Assembly: GCA_029207755.1 (NCBI GenBank)
Contig: JARCOQ010000002.1
Location: 84,408,087-84,472,086 of the forward strand
Length of the DNA stretch: 64,000 nt
Direction: 5' to 3'
DNA from: Chamaea fasciata
Lineage: Eukaryota > Chordata > Aves > Passeriformes > Sylviidae
The first letter of the stretch is position 1; every line of letters starts with the position of its first letter. Shown here piece by piece: positions 36,401-48,400 of the stretch. The notes beneath the pieces were generated by a model. That model had not been told where the DNA came from. It searched no databases and was given only the letters and a program-made list of their open reading frames with translations. Made by a program: the position numbers and the translations under genes.

Positions 36401-39400
36401 TGAACATATTATCCCTATGGCAAATCCAGTCTTTCCTGAGAGTTTTCCTGAAAATGGCTATGTTCACATGCTGCACCAGCTCTGCTTGAAACTGGTTTTG
36501 TTGCTGAGGGCCCTAGTGAAAATGAGGCACAAAAATGATTTCAGTCTTAAATGTTGATAAAGTGCAGAAAACCTTACTGCTGTGTCATCTTGAGCAATGT
36601 TTTTTTCAGCCTGGGGTTAGCATCATGTAACAAGGAGCCTGCAGAAGATAATGAAGGCAGAGGTTGCTTTGTCTGACTGGGCACTGCCCTCACACAGGCC
36701 TCATCCCAGCATGTGCACTCCATCATACCTGCCCAGATGCACACTCCATTATACCTCCCCAGTGGAGAGAGGGACAGAAGCCTTTCAGTGTGCTCCTCCA
36801 TTCTGGTTCTTGGGGCATCATCTTAAATTAACATACTGTGATATCCACATGGCTCCTTCCTTCCTTCCTTCCTTCCTTCCTTCCTTCCTTCCTTCCTTCC
36901 TTCCTTCCTTCCTTCCTTCCTTCCTTCCTTCCTTCCTTCCTTCCATCCATCCATCCATCCATCCATCCATCCATCCATCCATTCATGGATTTCCCTTGAA
37001 AGGAACCTGGAGCAGTCTGGCTCTCCTCTCGGTCCAGGGCCTGGATCTCTGCTTCGTAGGTGCTGCAGTTCAGTTTGGGCCCTCAGTGTAGACTACTTCT
37101 GATGTAGACAAACCTATAATCAGTTGAATTAAATTCACACTATAGATACCTGAATTTCCATTGGAAATCCACAGAGAAGCTTGCAGAGCAGAAGAAAGTG
37201 GGAATTAGCGGGCAGGAGTGATGGGAGAGGTTAGAACTGCACTGTTCCAAAGCACATGCATGAAATTGCAGGAAGCAGCCTTTGGAGGTGAAATCAACTT
37301 CATTTACTTGCAGCTCATTACCTTGCAACAGAAGGACCAGGGAGACCAGTGACCTCCCTAATTCTTTGAGCTGATCTATAGGTTCTGTAATATTAATCAG
37401 AGAATTAGGCAGGTACTGAAAGGATAAGGCAACAGTACTGTGCTGTTCTCTTGGAAGCTGTGTGGCTCAAGGAGCAGCTGCCTAGCTGGCAGTGAACGTG
37501 CTGTTGCTCAACCTTTTTTCCACCACATAACATAGATGTACATGTATCCCACCAAATAATGCTAATGAAGAAAACTCCCCAGACCTGGGCTGCAGGGCTC
37601 TGTTCAAGCTGTGGGGTAGAAGTGATCTGCAGTGTGTCCTGCAGTCTTTGTGTCTCCAAATGTGCTATGGTCCTTTCTACATCCATGATCTTAAGTTTTT
37701 GCCAGGAGGAGCCAGAGTGCAGTGGAGGATACTGCTTACTTGGGCACAGAGTTAGAGCAGTGACCAGGTGTGCAGTTACAGCCAGGACTGAGAAACTCCC
37801 AGTTCCCACATTTCAGACAAAGCCTATACGTGTTTCAAATGGAGTTGAAAAAATCTTCTGATTCGTGATCCTGTAGTGCTAGAGCTATCACCATGTACTG
37901 TGTGTGGTCTGGTTTCAACTCCTCCAGCTGCTTTCTGACAGCTAAAACATGTTTGGAAATTGCAGTGGATTGTGAGGGTAGGTTTTTCTTTGTTTGTAAA
38001 GCTAACTACATTAAAAGTGATCATGTGCCAAACTCACCACATATGATGCAAAATTTTTCTCAGGAAATATTTTGAAATAATTTTTTGTTTGTTAAAGGCC
38101 TGATTAATTAACTTACATACTAGTCATTTATCATTTGTTATTAGGAAAATCTTAATTTGTTATACCGGAGAAGCAAAGCAAACTGAGCCACAAGTATGGA
38201 ACTTGTACTGTATAGTGTGGATTATTTTGAAAGCATAATGAAAAGCTTTTCAATGAATACATAATGAAGAAATAAATAGATACCTTTTAAAGTGGCATTT
38301 GCCTGCCTAACGAATCAGCCAGATTACGAAATGCGCATGGTCTTTAGGAATGAAAAAATATGTTGAACATTAGTTAGAGCTAAACAGCCTGTCATTAGAG
38401 GGGCAGGATTCCACGGCTGTTTCACACCCTCTGCTTTCTGTTTCCTTTTTGATTTCTGTATATCCAACTGCCAGGATTGTTTTCTAGCATTAATTGGCTT
38501 AGTTGGATTCTTCACTGAAGAAGCATTTGTCTAAAATACATAATTTGAAAAAACTCTTTCATTCTGTGTAAACCAGGAATTGGTCACTGCCGCAGATGGT
38601 GATAGGAGCAAATGTTGCAGCAGGTGGGGGTACCCTGGTTTTCGTACTAGATGCTTCATTTTCCTATCATGCAGAGAAGAAAGGACAGGCTCCACGGTGG
38701 TTTTAACACTAGGCTAGCAGTCAAGAATTTGGGTACATGTCTCCACTCTGCAGCAAATGGCCCTGACCTTAAGCAAGGCTCTCTACCTCATCTCTGTGTG
38801 TAAAACAAAGGTAGTAGTGCTCTGTAGATGTGTTGTTCTGGGTACATTTCAGGTGTCAGTAACTGGTACTCACTAGATGTGGCATTTTTGCTGGATAATA
38901 CTTTATTTGAAATTTGTGCTGGAAATGACAGGAAAAATTTCTAGATTGTTTATTTCCTACTCAGATTTCAAGTGAAGACCAAATTACTTGGTTGATTTCA
39001 TCAGGCAGAGCTGGAGAATAGTCTTCTGGGATGCACTGAATTACTGCAGATTCTAGCTGCCTTTCAGAGAGAATGTGTTGATAAGGGAGGCAGTGCATTG
39101 TGTTACATTTCTAATTATGTTATCTGCATCCTCCATTAGATACTACCATTCAAATAATACTACACTATATCTCCTGGTAATGGAATCATTCATTATTACT
39201 GAGAAAGCACAGCATAATATTAAAATCAGATCACATAAAAAGAAGTCACCATTTCCCTCTCCCTCTTTCTAAGCCACTTTTGACATATGCAACATTTGTC
39301 CCTCTTTATTTTTACTGACAGCCAAACGCTTAGCAATGTACCAAGAACCTGATTCTGAAGAAGAAGAGGTAGCCCCAAAAGGAGGAACTCTGTCTCAGCG

Positions 39401-42400
39401 TGACAGTATCTGCAGCCACCAGAGCATCAAAGTGATACACAGGAGCCAGAGTACCAAAACCCACCGGCGCACAGGGAGCAGAGCTGAAGCAAAAAGAGCA
39501 AGCATACTCTCAAAGCACACTGCATTTAGTAGCCCAATGGTAAGTCATGAGAACTAAATGCACAGTGTCCTGTATCTTGTAATAGAACCATGTCCTGGAA
39601 AGAAAAAGGTAAAGAAATCTGTAGCACATTGTGTGACCTTATAGATTTCATCTTGGCGTTTTTACTTTTGTAGTCATAGCTGTTTGTACAAAAACAGTGA
39701 AGTGTTGGCATAGATCTTATCTAAATGCCTTGCCTTTGGGAGCAAGCTTAAGATAAAGACAATCTGAAACATTTGTTTTAGTTACAGTTTGATTTTTGGA
39801 AAGAAAATGTATGTTTTCCTTTCATCTACAGAAGCTGAGAATAGCATTGAAGTCAAGGATTCAAATTGTTCTGCATATGCCTTTTCTCTTTTGTCAGAGG
39901 ATTTTAAAACTATCAGTGCTGGGGTGGACACCACAGTTCTTAGACACTATTGTGATACACCATAGCATAGTTTCTAGTGTGTTTCAGTGGTTATCAGTCA
40001 ACCGCATGTGTTGTATTTTAAAAAGTAAACATCTTTACATTTCAAAATGTTGGTGACTTTATGTCCTTACAACTTCATTTGGTTTATTTTATACTGTTGT
40101 AATTTTGTGTAAGTTTTACATGAGCTGAATGGTAATAAGAGGGGAGAGAAGCCAAGTCGTGTCTGGTCAGGCAATTTGCATTGTTGCACTGTTGACACAA
40201 ATTCACCCTTAAAGCAAATTACAGCTACAATGGAAGATGCTGTTTGCACTGGTGGAACTTCTTGATTTCAGTTAAGAGTTAGCTCTTTTGATAAAATTCC
40301 AAGCTGGAGTTTTTATATGTGAAATTCTGTGGTTGCTCATATTTATCCGCTGCTGAGCATCAAGAGATAAAATTCTACTAAGAAAAGAGGCTTAGATCAG
40401 TTTATCTTTTAATCTTTTGTATCCTTGCTTCCCTCCATGTTACAAAATACTGGAGGTTGCTCTGACAAGAATTACATTAAATGGGTAGAAAATACTGATA
40501 AAATAGAGTTGAAAGCTCTCAATGTTTCAATATAAAAAATCCTCATGAATTAACTTCAAATGTGTGGATGATCTAAGAAGCAATTGAAGATGGTTTCATT
40601 TTCTTGTGCCGATGTAAAGCCAAACTTAAAATGTCATTGCTGTCTATTTTTTCCACACTTCTGGTCTCTGCAGTGTACCATACTTTAGTATTAGATAATA
40701 AATGTCTTGAATTAAACAGGAAAGAGGGAGGAAAATTAGTATGTAACTCTTCTTCTTTCCACTACCTCCAAAGTAGATATATTGCTGCTATAAATATTTC
40801 ACATCATTTCTACCAGAAGGCTCATTGTTAACTGTTTATTGTCTATAACTGTGTTACAGTTCTCTCCACCTCTACTATGTGGTGCAAGCCACCCCAAAAC
40901 TCTTGATATTGACACTGTTTTGGATGCTTTAATTGCTTGTTGCTGCTTTGGAAATGTGTAGAAACACAGATATTAATCACTGGCATTTGTTACTAGGAGA
41001 AGGACATCACACCTGACCCCAGGTTGTTAGAAAAGGTGAATGAATGTGCAAAGCATCTGGAGGTCATGAGGAGCCACGAACAGCCGTTAACCCATCTGAG
41101 CCCAGAACTGTGTGACGTTTTCGACTTCTTCATAGCTTTGACTATATGTAACACAGTTGTAGTTACTGCACCAAATCAACCCCGACAGAAGGTAAGTTAA
41201 AGAAAAAGGAAAAGTGAGTTCAAGGCTTCTTTTGACTTGACACTCAATTATCTTGTAAGCTGGGGAAATGAAAACCTCCTGTTCTAGTGAGAAACAACTA
41301 GAGCGGGTTGTGACGACTTGTAGAACCACTATGTTACTGAGTGAGTTTAATAGTGCATTAGCTGAATGGAGTGTGTCAGCTATTTCACTTGCCTCCATGG
41401 CAAGATACGCTTTCATCAACAATTTCAGGATGCTTCTGAAACTCTCCTGATTTCTTGTACTGTAACATATTCATTTAATAAGCGTAAATATGTAAGCATC
41501 TGTGGAAAATAATTTGTAAATGTGCAAAACTTACCAGAAAGGGATGTAGACTGTCAGTGAATAAATGTATCATATGTATGGATTAAATTAAGAAAAGGCT
41601 GAAACATTTTTTAAAAGTTTAAAAAGAGAAATACACTTGAAAAACATCACTTAAAACTTTCAAATTATGTAAAAGATGCATCTTAAGCTCATTATGAGAA
41701 ATAATGATCGTTAGTGCTTAAATTGGCCTTTAACTAGAGTCACTGATGAATGGGAATTTCAAGAATGCAATCCCAAGATGATCTGTAAGACAAAACTATA
41801 ATGGAATGTAATATTAAAGCTCGCCAGCAGCTGGAATTTCCATTCTGGAGAAAATTCTACACTTTGCTTCTGTTCCAGATTGGAATAAAAAGTGAACTAG
41901 TCTGCAAAATGATGTGGTTTTGTGCCAAGGAAACATTTGGAGAGTGCTCAGTTCTGCTGTTTCAGGAATGCTACAGTGTTACACAATAATATATTATATA
42001 TTACTATGAATATGCTATTACTAGTAATGCTGCTGTATCTTTAGAACAGATTTGTGTGCACTGAGATGAATGATAAGTCTGAAGCAAAATGTTTCAATGC
42101 TGAAAGAGATGGGAAATTACTTATCGCAACGTGTCTTTTGAGACTATTTTCAGCATTGGCATATTCTCACTAAACTTTACTTTCACAAGATACCACCCTT
42201 CTCAGTAGAAAAATACTGCATTAACTTTTTTTTTTCATTACCTTCACTGAATATGCACAAAAGATGATAAGGTTTCACACTAATGGTAGCTTTTAGTATG
42301 CACTGCTGATGGTGGTGGTGCAACATTGATAGACTATCCATTAGTCATATCTGAGGAGGTGAAAGAAGAAAAAACTGTTTTAATGCAAACATATGTGCTT

Positions 42401-45400
42401 TCATACACAGGTATGATTCTGAAGTTCTAGTGAGTGTTTTGTTGTTGTTGAGTCAGTGTTGTCTATTTACTTTCCTTTCTCAAAATACAAATACCATTAC
42501 TTTTTGCCCTCAAAGAAATTTTATTCTTTAGTTGGAGATGCTTAGACTGACTAACAATGTCAAAATTCTTGTACAACTTTTCTTTGGCATTTGTTCATTG
42601 GTGGTTTTTGTTCTTCTCAAGGTTAGAGACCGATTTGAACTAAAATCTCCAGTAAAAACTATTGAAGACTTCATACGAAGATTCACTCCAAGTCGCTTGA
42701 CCTCTGGATCTAACAGCAGCAGTTCCTCTAGTCTAGCTACAAGCAAATCAATGCACAGATTTGGTTTGAGCACGCTTTCATCTACATCTACAGATAGCAC
42801 TTTATTAAAACTGGAAGAGAAGTTGGCATACTCTGCACAGATGAATAACAATGGCTACAGCTCCCAGCAAGGCAGGACGGCTGGGGGGGGTGCACCTGAG
42901 GAAGGAGAACTCCGTTATGAAGCAGAGAGTCCAGATGAAGCTGCTCTCGTCTATGCAGCAAGGGCATATAACTGTTCTCTGGTTGGAAGGCTATCTGACC
43001 AGGTATCAGTGGAGCTACCTCACCTGGGAACCTTAAGCTTTGAAGTATTACATACATTGGGCTTTGATTCCGTCAGGAAGAGGATGTCAGTAGTGGTCAG
43101 GCATCCTCTCACAGATGAAATAAATGTTTACACTAAAGGAGCAGATTCAGTTGTTATGGATCTTCTTCTCCCCTGCTCTTCAGGTACACCTCTTACTTAC
43201 CTTTGGGGGAGTTGGGAGGCAGTTAGTTGCTGAAGATCTGATCATATCTTACTGCCTTGTCTAGCAAGTGGACTTGCCTGCTTTGCATTTTGTAGAATGG
43301 CAACCATTACCTTCTTTTATAATACTGCGTAATTATTGCAAATTTTCTGTAACAAATTACTGGTTCCTTACCTCACATGAATGAGTGAAGATAATTCCTG
43401 TAGAAGATCTTCTACTGGCAAGCTTTATTTTAAAGGAATTTCTTGCAACTTGGCCAAAGCAATTTACAGTTCTTCAGAAAAACCTGCCTGGCAGTGCTTG
43501 GACAGTTGAGTATTTTATATGAAAATGAAGTACTTCTTATTGCTGCTTCCCTCTGTTTCATTTTAAAGTCCTTATATCCTTTTGCTGAAATATGTTGCAT
43601 TAATCAGGACATTTTTTTTCATTTTTAACTATGATGCTAAAGGGCAATGTGAATCAATCAGCCATCAAAATAGAAAGGCTGTGGCAAAAGACGGAGAGAT
43701 GCTGTTCAGACAAGAAGTCCTGGCTTCAAATACACAGTTGACTAGCAAGCGATAGACATGTAACTGTGAACATGGAATTTCCCTAAAGCATGGAGAATTC
43801 ACCAGCACCCAAATGTCCTAGGAAGCAGGGACAACATTAAATAGCTGGTTGTAATCAGCTGATTTCAAGACGAATCCTGTAAGTTTTCAGAAGTTAGAGG
43901 AGACTCATGAGTTTCAGTTAGCATTAATCAGTTTGCATCTAATATACTGTATTTTCAACACTGAATGTCATCCAGTGTTTAAAGGTTACCCCAATATGAA
44001 TGGACAGAGCCCCAAAGTGCTAGAGGTACTTCCCATGTTTCACTAATGCATTGACTTTGCGGTTACTTTGACATTAGTTGGAGTAAACAATTGTGAAAGG
44101 CTTATACTGTGTAATTTTAGTTTAACGAAACAAAGAAAAATGTTGGCATTAGTTTTCTGGTTTCAGCCATATAAATCAAAGCTGAGCCAAAAAATTAAGA
44201 AGAACTTGTTCTTAACTAACAACAAAGTATTCATGAATAATTTTCTAGCAAAGATCTGATATCACAGAGGGCACGTAGAGCATCTATGGAAACTTCTTTC
44301 CTTCAAAACTACTAACAGAGAATTTTTAGCACTGGAAATTTCTAATACCTAGAAAATAATGATTGGAAATGAGTTCTGAGAATGAGAACAGAGCCTTTAG
44401 AAAAGAAAAAAATATTTTATGCCAGGTCTTTTTTGACACCATATAACACTGTTCAAAGCTGCAATGTCCATTTACAATAGACTCAATGGATCAAGGAATT
44501 CTCAGGGAAATTTCAGGCAGGTCTAGGACTCACCAAGGTAAAAACAGTAAGGCCAGTTAGAAAATTAAAAAATCGTGACATTATCAAAGGTGATATATGT
44601 CAAAGAAGCAGAGTTCCTGAAGGTCACTGGGGGAATGAGCAATGTCTGTAGCTGGGCAAATACTGATTCCACCATCATTACAGGCAAATTGAAAGTGGTT
44701 CTGAAATTGTGCGTTAAGTTTTTTGTTTTGGTTTGGGTTTTTTGTTTGTTTGGGGTGTTTTTAGCCCAAATTGAACTATGAGTTCTGGTGTGCTTTGCTT
44801 TTGCAAGCAACTAAAGTCCAGCCACTAGAACATCATAAGCAGTTCCCCTTGTTTTTTTCTAGTCCTCTTAAGGCCCTGCTGGCTTCAGTAATTCTGTATG
44901 TTTCAGCAGATCTGTCTGAAAAACATTTGACATTTCTCTTGAGTATCTTTCACTCCTGGAACTGAATTTGATGTCTCTGCCTGCAGTATCCTAGTGTCAA
45001 TGGATGTAGAGGGAGCCTCAAAAGATTTATATTGTGGCTATTATCTCAGTTGTGGGATCTGTCACTGGTCCAGTTCACTGGTGATGGTGGAACGTGTGTG
45101 TGAGTGGAGATATAATGCTACAAGAATTCAGTCATTTATCATTTTAGGGAAATGACTAAAAAGTGAATGGACACGACAAGTAATCCCACAGCTTGGTTTT
45201 TGCTCTCTCAGTGCTTCAGGGACATGTGAACTGTACACTACTTAAGCATGTGTCTTGAGACTTGTGCCCTTAGACTGAAGGACCAAGGCAGCACCATGTC
45301 TGTAATCTCCCAGCTCAAACACCACATGGCATGAAACAAAGATTCCTGTTTGGGAGGAAGAGTATTTTAGAATATGACAAGAAAAACAGCCTGAAATCAG

Positions 45401-48400
45401 TAGCCAGAAGTAGTATGTTTTATCTTCTTTGTGTCTCATAGAAAAATATAAATCGTCTTCAAAATTTAAAAAGACTGTGAATTGACTCCATTTGCTCTGC
45501 CTGTATATCTAGTTAAGACTATGGAACCTAGTGTGTTCTGATAGCAAACAGATATTTCCAAAAGCCTTGAAATGATTCCCAAGAGTGTATTGTTTTTACT
45601 TTATCTCAACAGTCACCATGTTCATAAATAAGAAAGTTACTGTTTGAGTCAATACCCAGCTCACACAACTGTGAACATAAATCATTGAGAAAACAATGAC
45701 TGTGCTTGCTTTCTGCAGCTCAAGATTATGGAAGGAAATGAAGAAGCAGAAGGCCACTAGCTCTCTATCATTCTTCTGGAGGAGACTTTCTTGCGGTTTT
45801 TCACTGACATGGTGCATGCAGTGACACTGCTCAAAGCAGACACTGCATCCCAGCTAAAAACAATCTCCACGACTGGGTTTTGTCTGCAAGAGATTCCTTC
45901 CCCCCTTCTAACTTCTGAGCAAAAGATAAATCTCAGGGTAGGACTGATGAGGCACATGAACTATAGGAGGCTTTAGCTGTCATTGATATGCTGGAAACGA
46001 GAACTTACACAGAAAATAGTATACACATCTCTACTTGTAGAGTTGCTGTCTTTGTTCATTGAAGGAGGTATGAGTATTTGGCATGATCACTGCATTTGCA
46101 CCTATGGTATTCAGACAGATCTGAAGTGCTGAGCCTTAAAGGGATAGAAAGAACTTAAAGGGATAGAAACAACTTTTGATGTGTTTAAGCACCTACTGAA
46201 GTTTGCATCATTTGAAGTCAGTGAGCCACTGAAATAGCCACTCCCATAAGGTATTTTCATGTGGGATATGCAAAAAAATATGGCACTTTTCTCTAGAATG
46301 TTAATGTATCCCAATAAATTAGGAAGAACACTTGCCTGATTTATTTTTCTAAAGTTTAAAAAAAAACAAACCTCACTAATACAAGGAATCTCAAAGGAGG
46401 TTTGCTGCAGTACTTCTCCCAGAAAAAAACATCTTATGTTATACAGCAGTCACATGTGCTAAAAAGGTTATAATGCACTAATAGAAAAGTAGCAACATGA
46501 AACTGTGTTAGGCTGCTGGTTCCTTATATGCATACTTCCATATATAGTCTAGGAAAAGGCTTTCCAATTGCAAATAATACTTGTAAGGATGTCCTTCTGG
46601 AATAATATATCTATATTGTCCCTTTGAGACAATCAATGGTGATAGCATAAGTAGTATTAATAGGTAGATGGACAGGCCCATGAGAATATTCCTGCCAGTC
46701 AGTATTCACCACATGACCTTAATCAGATGGAACTGAAATGAACATATGCAGGAAATACCACAATCTTCACAGAGTCCCTTAGGAACAACTGTGTACGTGT
46801 GCTCCCAGCTTTGCAGACCAAGAAAGGATAGAAAATTCTTTAAAGGTGAGGAAAGGAAATAGCTGTACAGTGAGTAAAATATTCTGGTACGTGGTCGGCA
46901 CAAATGGAACAAAACCCAGAATATTTGGATTCTAGCTCACAGTTCGCTTATTCCTACAAAATCAATACATGTATGTGTTTGTGCTGGAGCATTTGAATGC
47001 CCAATTATGCACTCTGCTGCTGTATAAATGTGAAAGTGTTGAATACTATGCAACTTTATAAACAGACGGATATATGTATGCAGTCAACATATAGCAAGAT
47101 CAAATTCAGTATGAGTGCACACTGGGTAAATGGGCACTCAAAAGTATAAACAGTAAGATACTTGTGCCATCTTATTTATATACCTGTATTAAGTGCTCAA
47201 TATAATGGCATAGTGCCCATAGGCTCTCAGTATGAAAGGTGATCACATTCAGTGCTGAGCTGAGTATGTAGTAGGTCTCTTGAGGTGCCCAGACTTCTGG
47301 TGAGGAGTGGTCACCTAACTCAGTGACTGGTTTCTGTGCAAGTACCAGTAACTCAAATACTGCACTTAAGAACAGCTCCAGTTCCAGAATTATATCCTGA
47401 TATGATTCTACATCCCCCAAAAATATTCAGTCTTAAGTAAAAAAAAGTGTATCACATCAGGGATTAGGAAAACCATTCTCACTCAATGGTTCCAATCTAA
47501 AAATTTACCCCCTTGTACATTTACTTAAGTGTTAACCTTGAAATTCATATTATTAAAGATTATTACTACTGTACATTTTTCATTAACTTGCCTCGATCCT
47601 AGATGATTAAAAAAGATGCATTATCACTTGTTTTGAATTTTTGGAGACATCATTTCATGTAATAAGATGGAACAAAATGTGCTGCCATCATATTTATTAC
47701 TCTGTGTTGATCACAGAGAGAGCACACTGCACCAGTCCCAGCTAAAGAGAGCGAAACAGATGCTCAGTCCTCATTTTGAGTAGTTACACATGGCTTTAAG
47801 TGAAGAGTAAAGCTAAGTGGAAGTTTTGCTAATGCATCTGAGGTAGAAGCTAGCTGTGAGGTCTCCAAGTGCAAATTCTCTAAAGGAAATCACAGTCATA
47901 CCCAGAACTTCTTGCTTTGATTCAGGCTGATAAGAAGTATCAGTACAGCACTAACAGACAAAAGGACCTTCATGCACTTCAATATACAAAAAGGAGCACT
48001 GTTTCCACTTCTTTCAAGATATTAGCCTTGGTGGAAGACTGAGTGCTATTTTTAAGTGTTGTTTTTCTGCACATGATGAGCTGTGGAGAAGTGGAAAAAC
48101 ATTTGCTAGTTGTGTATTTGAAATCATGCTTCTATTTCTGACAGTAATGTTTGCTGTGAAGATTATCATGATTTCTTAAAATACTCAGGTGAAAGAAATA
48201 CTTAAGGAGTAAAACAAAAGGTCTTTCTCACTTATATTCACAGTGACTTCTTTGAAGAAGGAAGACAGAAAAGAGAACAAAAAACCTTTTTTTTTTTTTT
48301 TTTAATGGAATGTTTTACTCGAGTTTCCCAGGAAATATCAACACCTCTTTAAAAGTATCAGTTATAAAGTGCTGGTACAGTGAGTACTGTATACAAGTTT

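Larger units (their letters stand above)
29123..39321 (+). other. ATP10A intron 6 (10.2 kb)
   Basis: A long A/T-rich intron between the phosphorylation-site exon and the linker exon. It holds a TTTTG-rich tract (30822-30853), a 15-base direct repeat (35152-35189) and the CCTT/CCAT compound array (36855-36982). A minus-strand open frame of 134 codons at 37405-37809 overlaps a plus-strand frame of 100 codons, and both look like chance. No exon or RNA gene was recognised. Confidence 0.8.

Noticed and set aside
36651..37091. 146-codon open frame rich in FLPS and SIHP repeats
   Set aside because: Produced by the CCTT/CCAT microsatellite; no splice or domain support.
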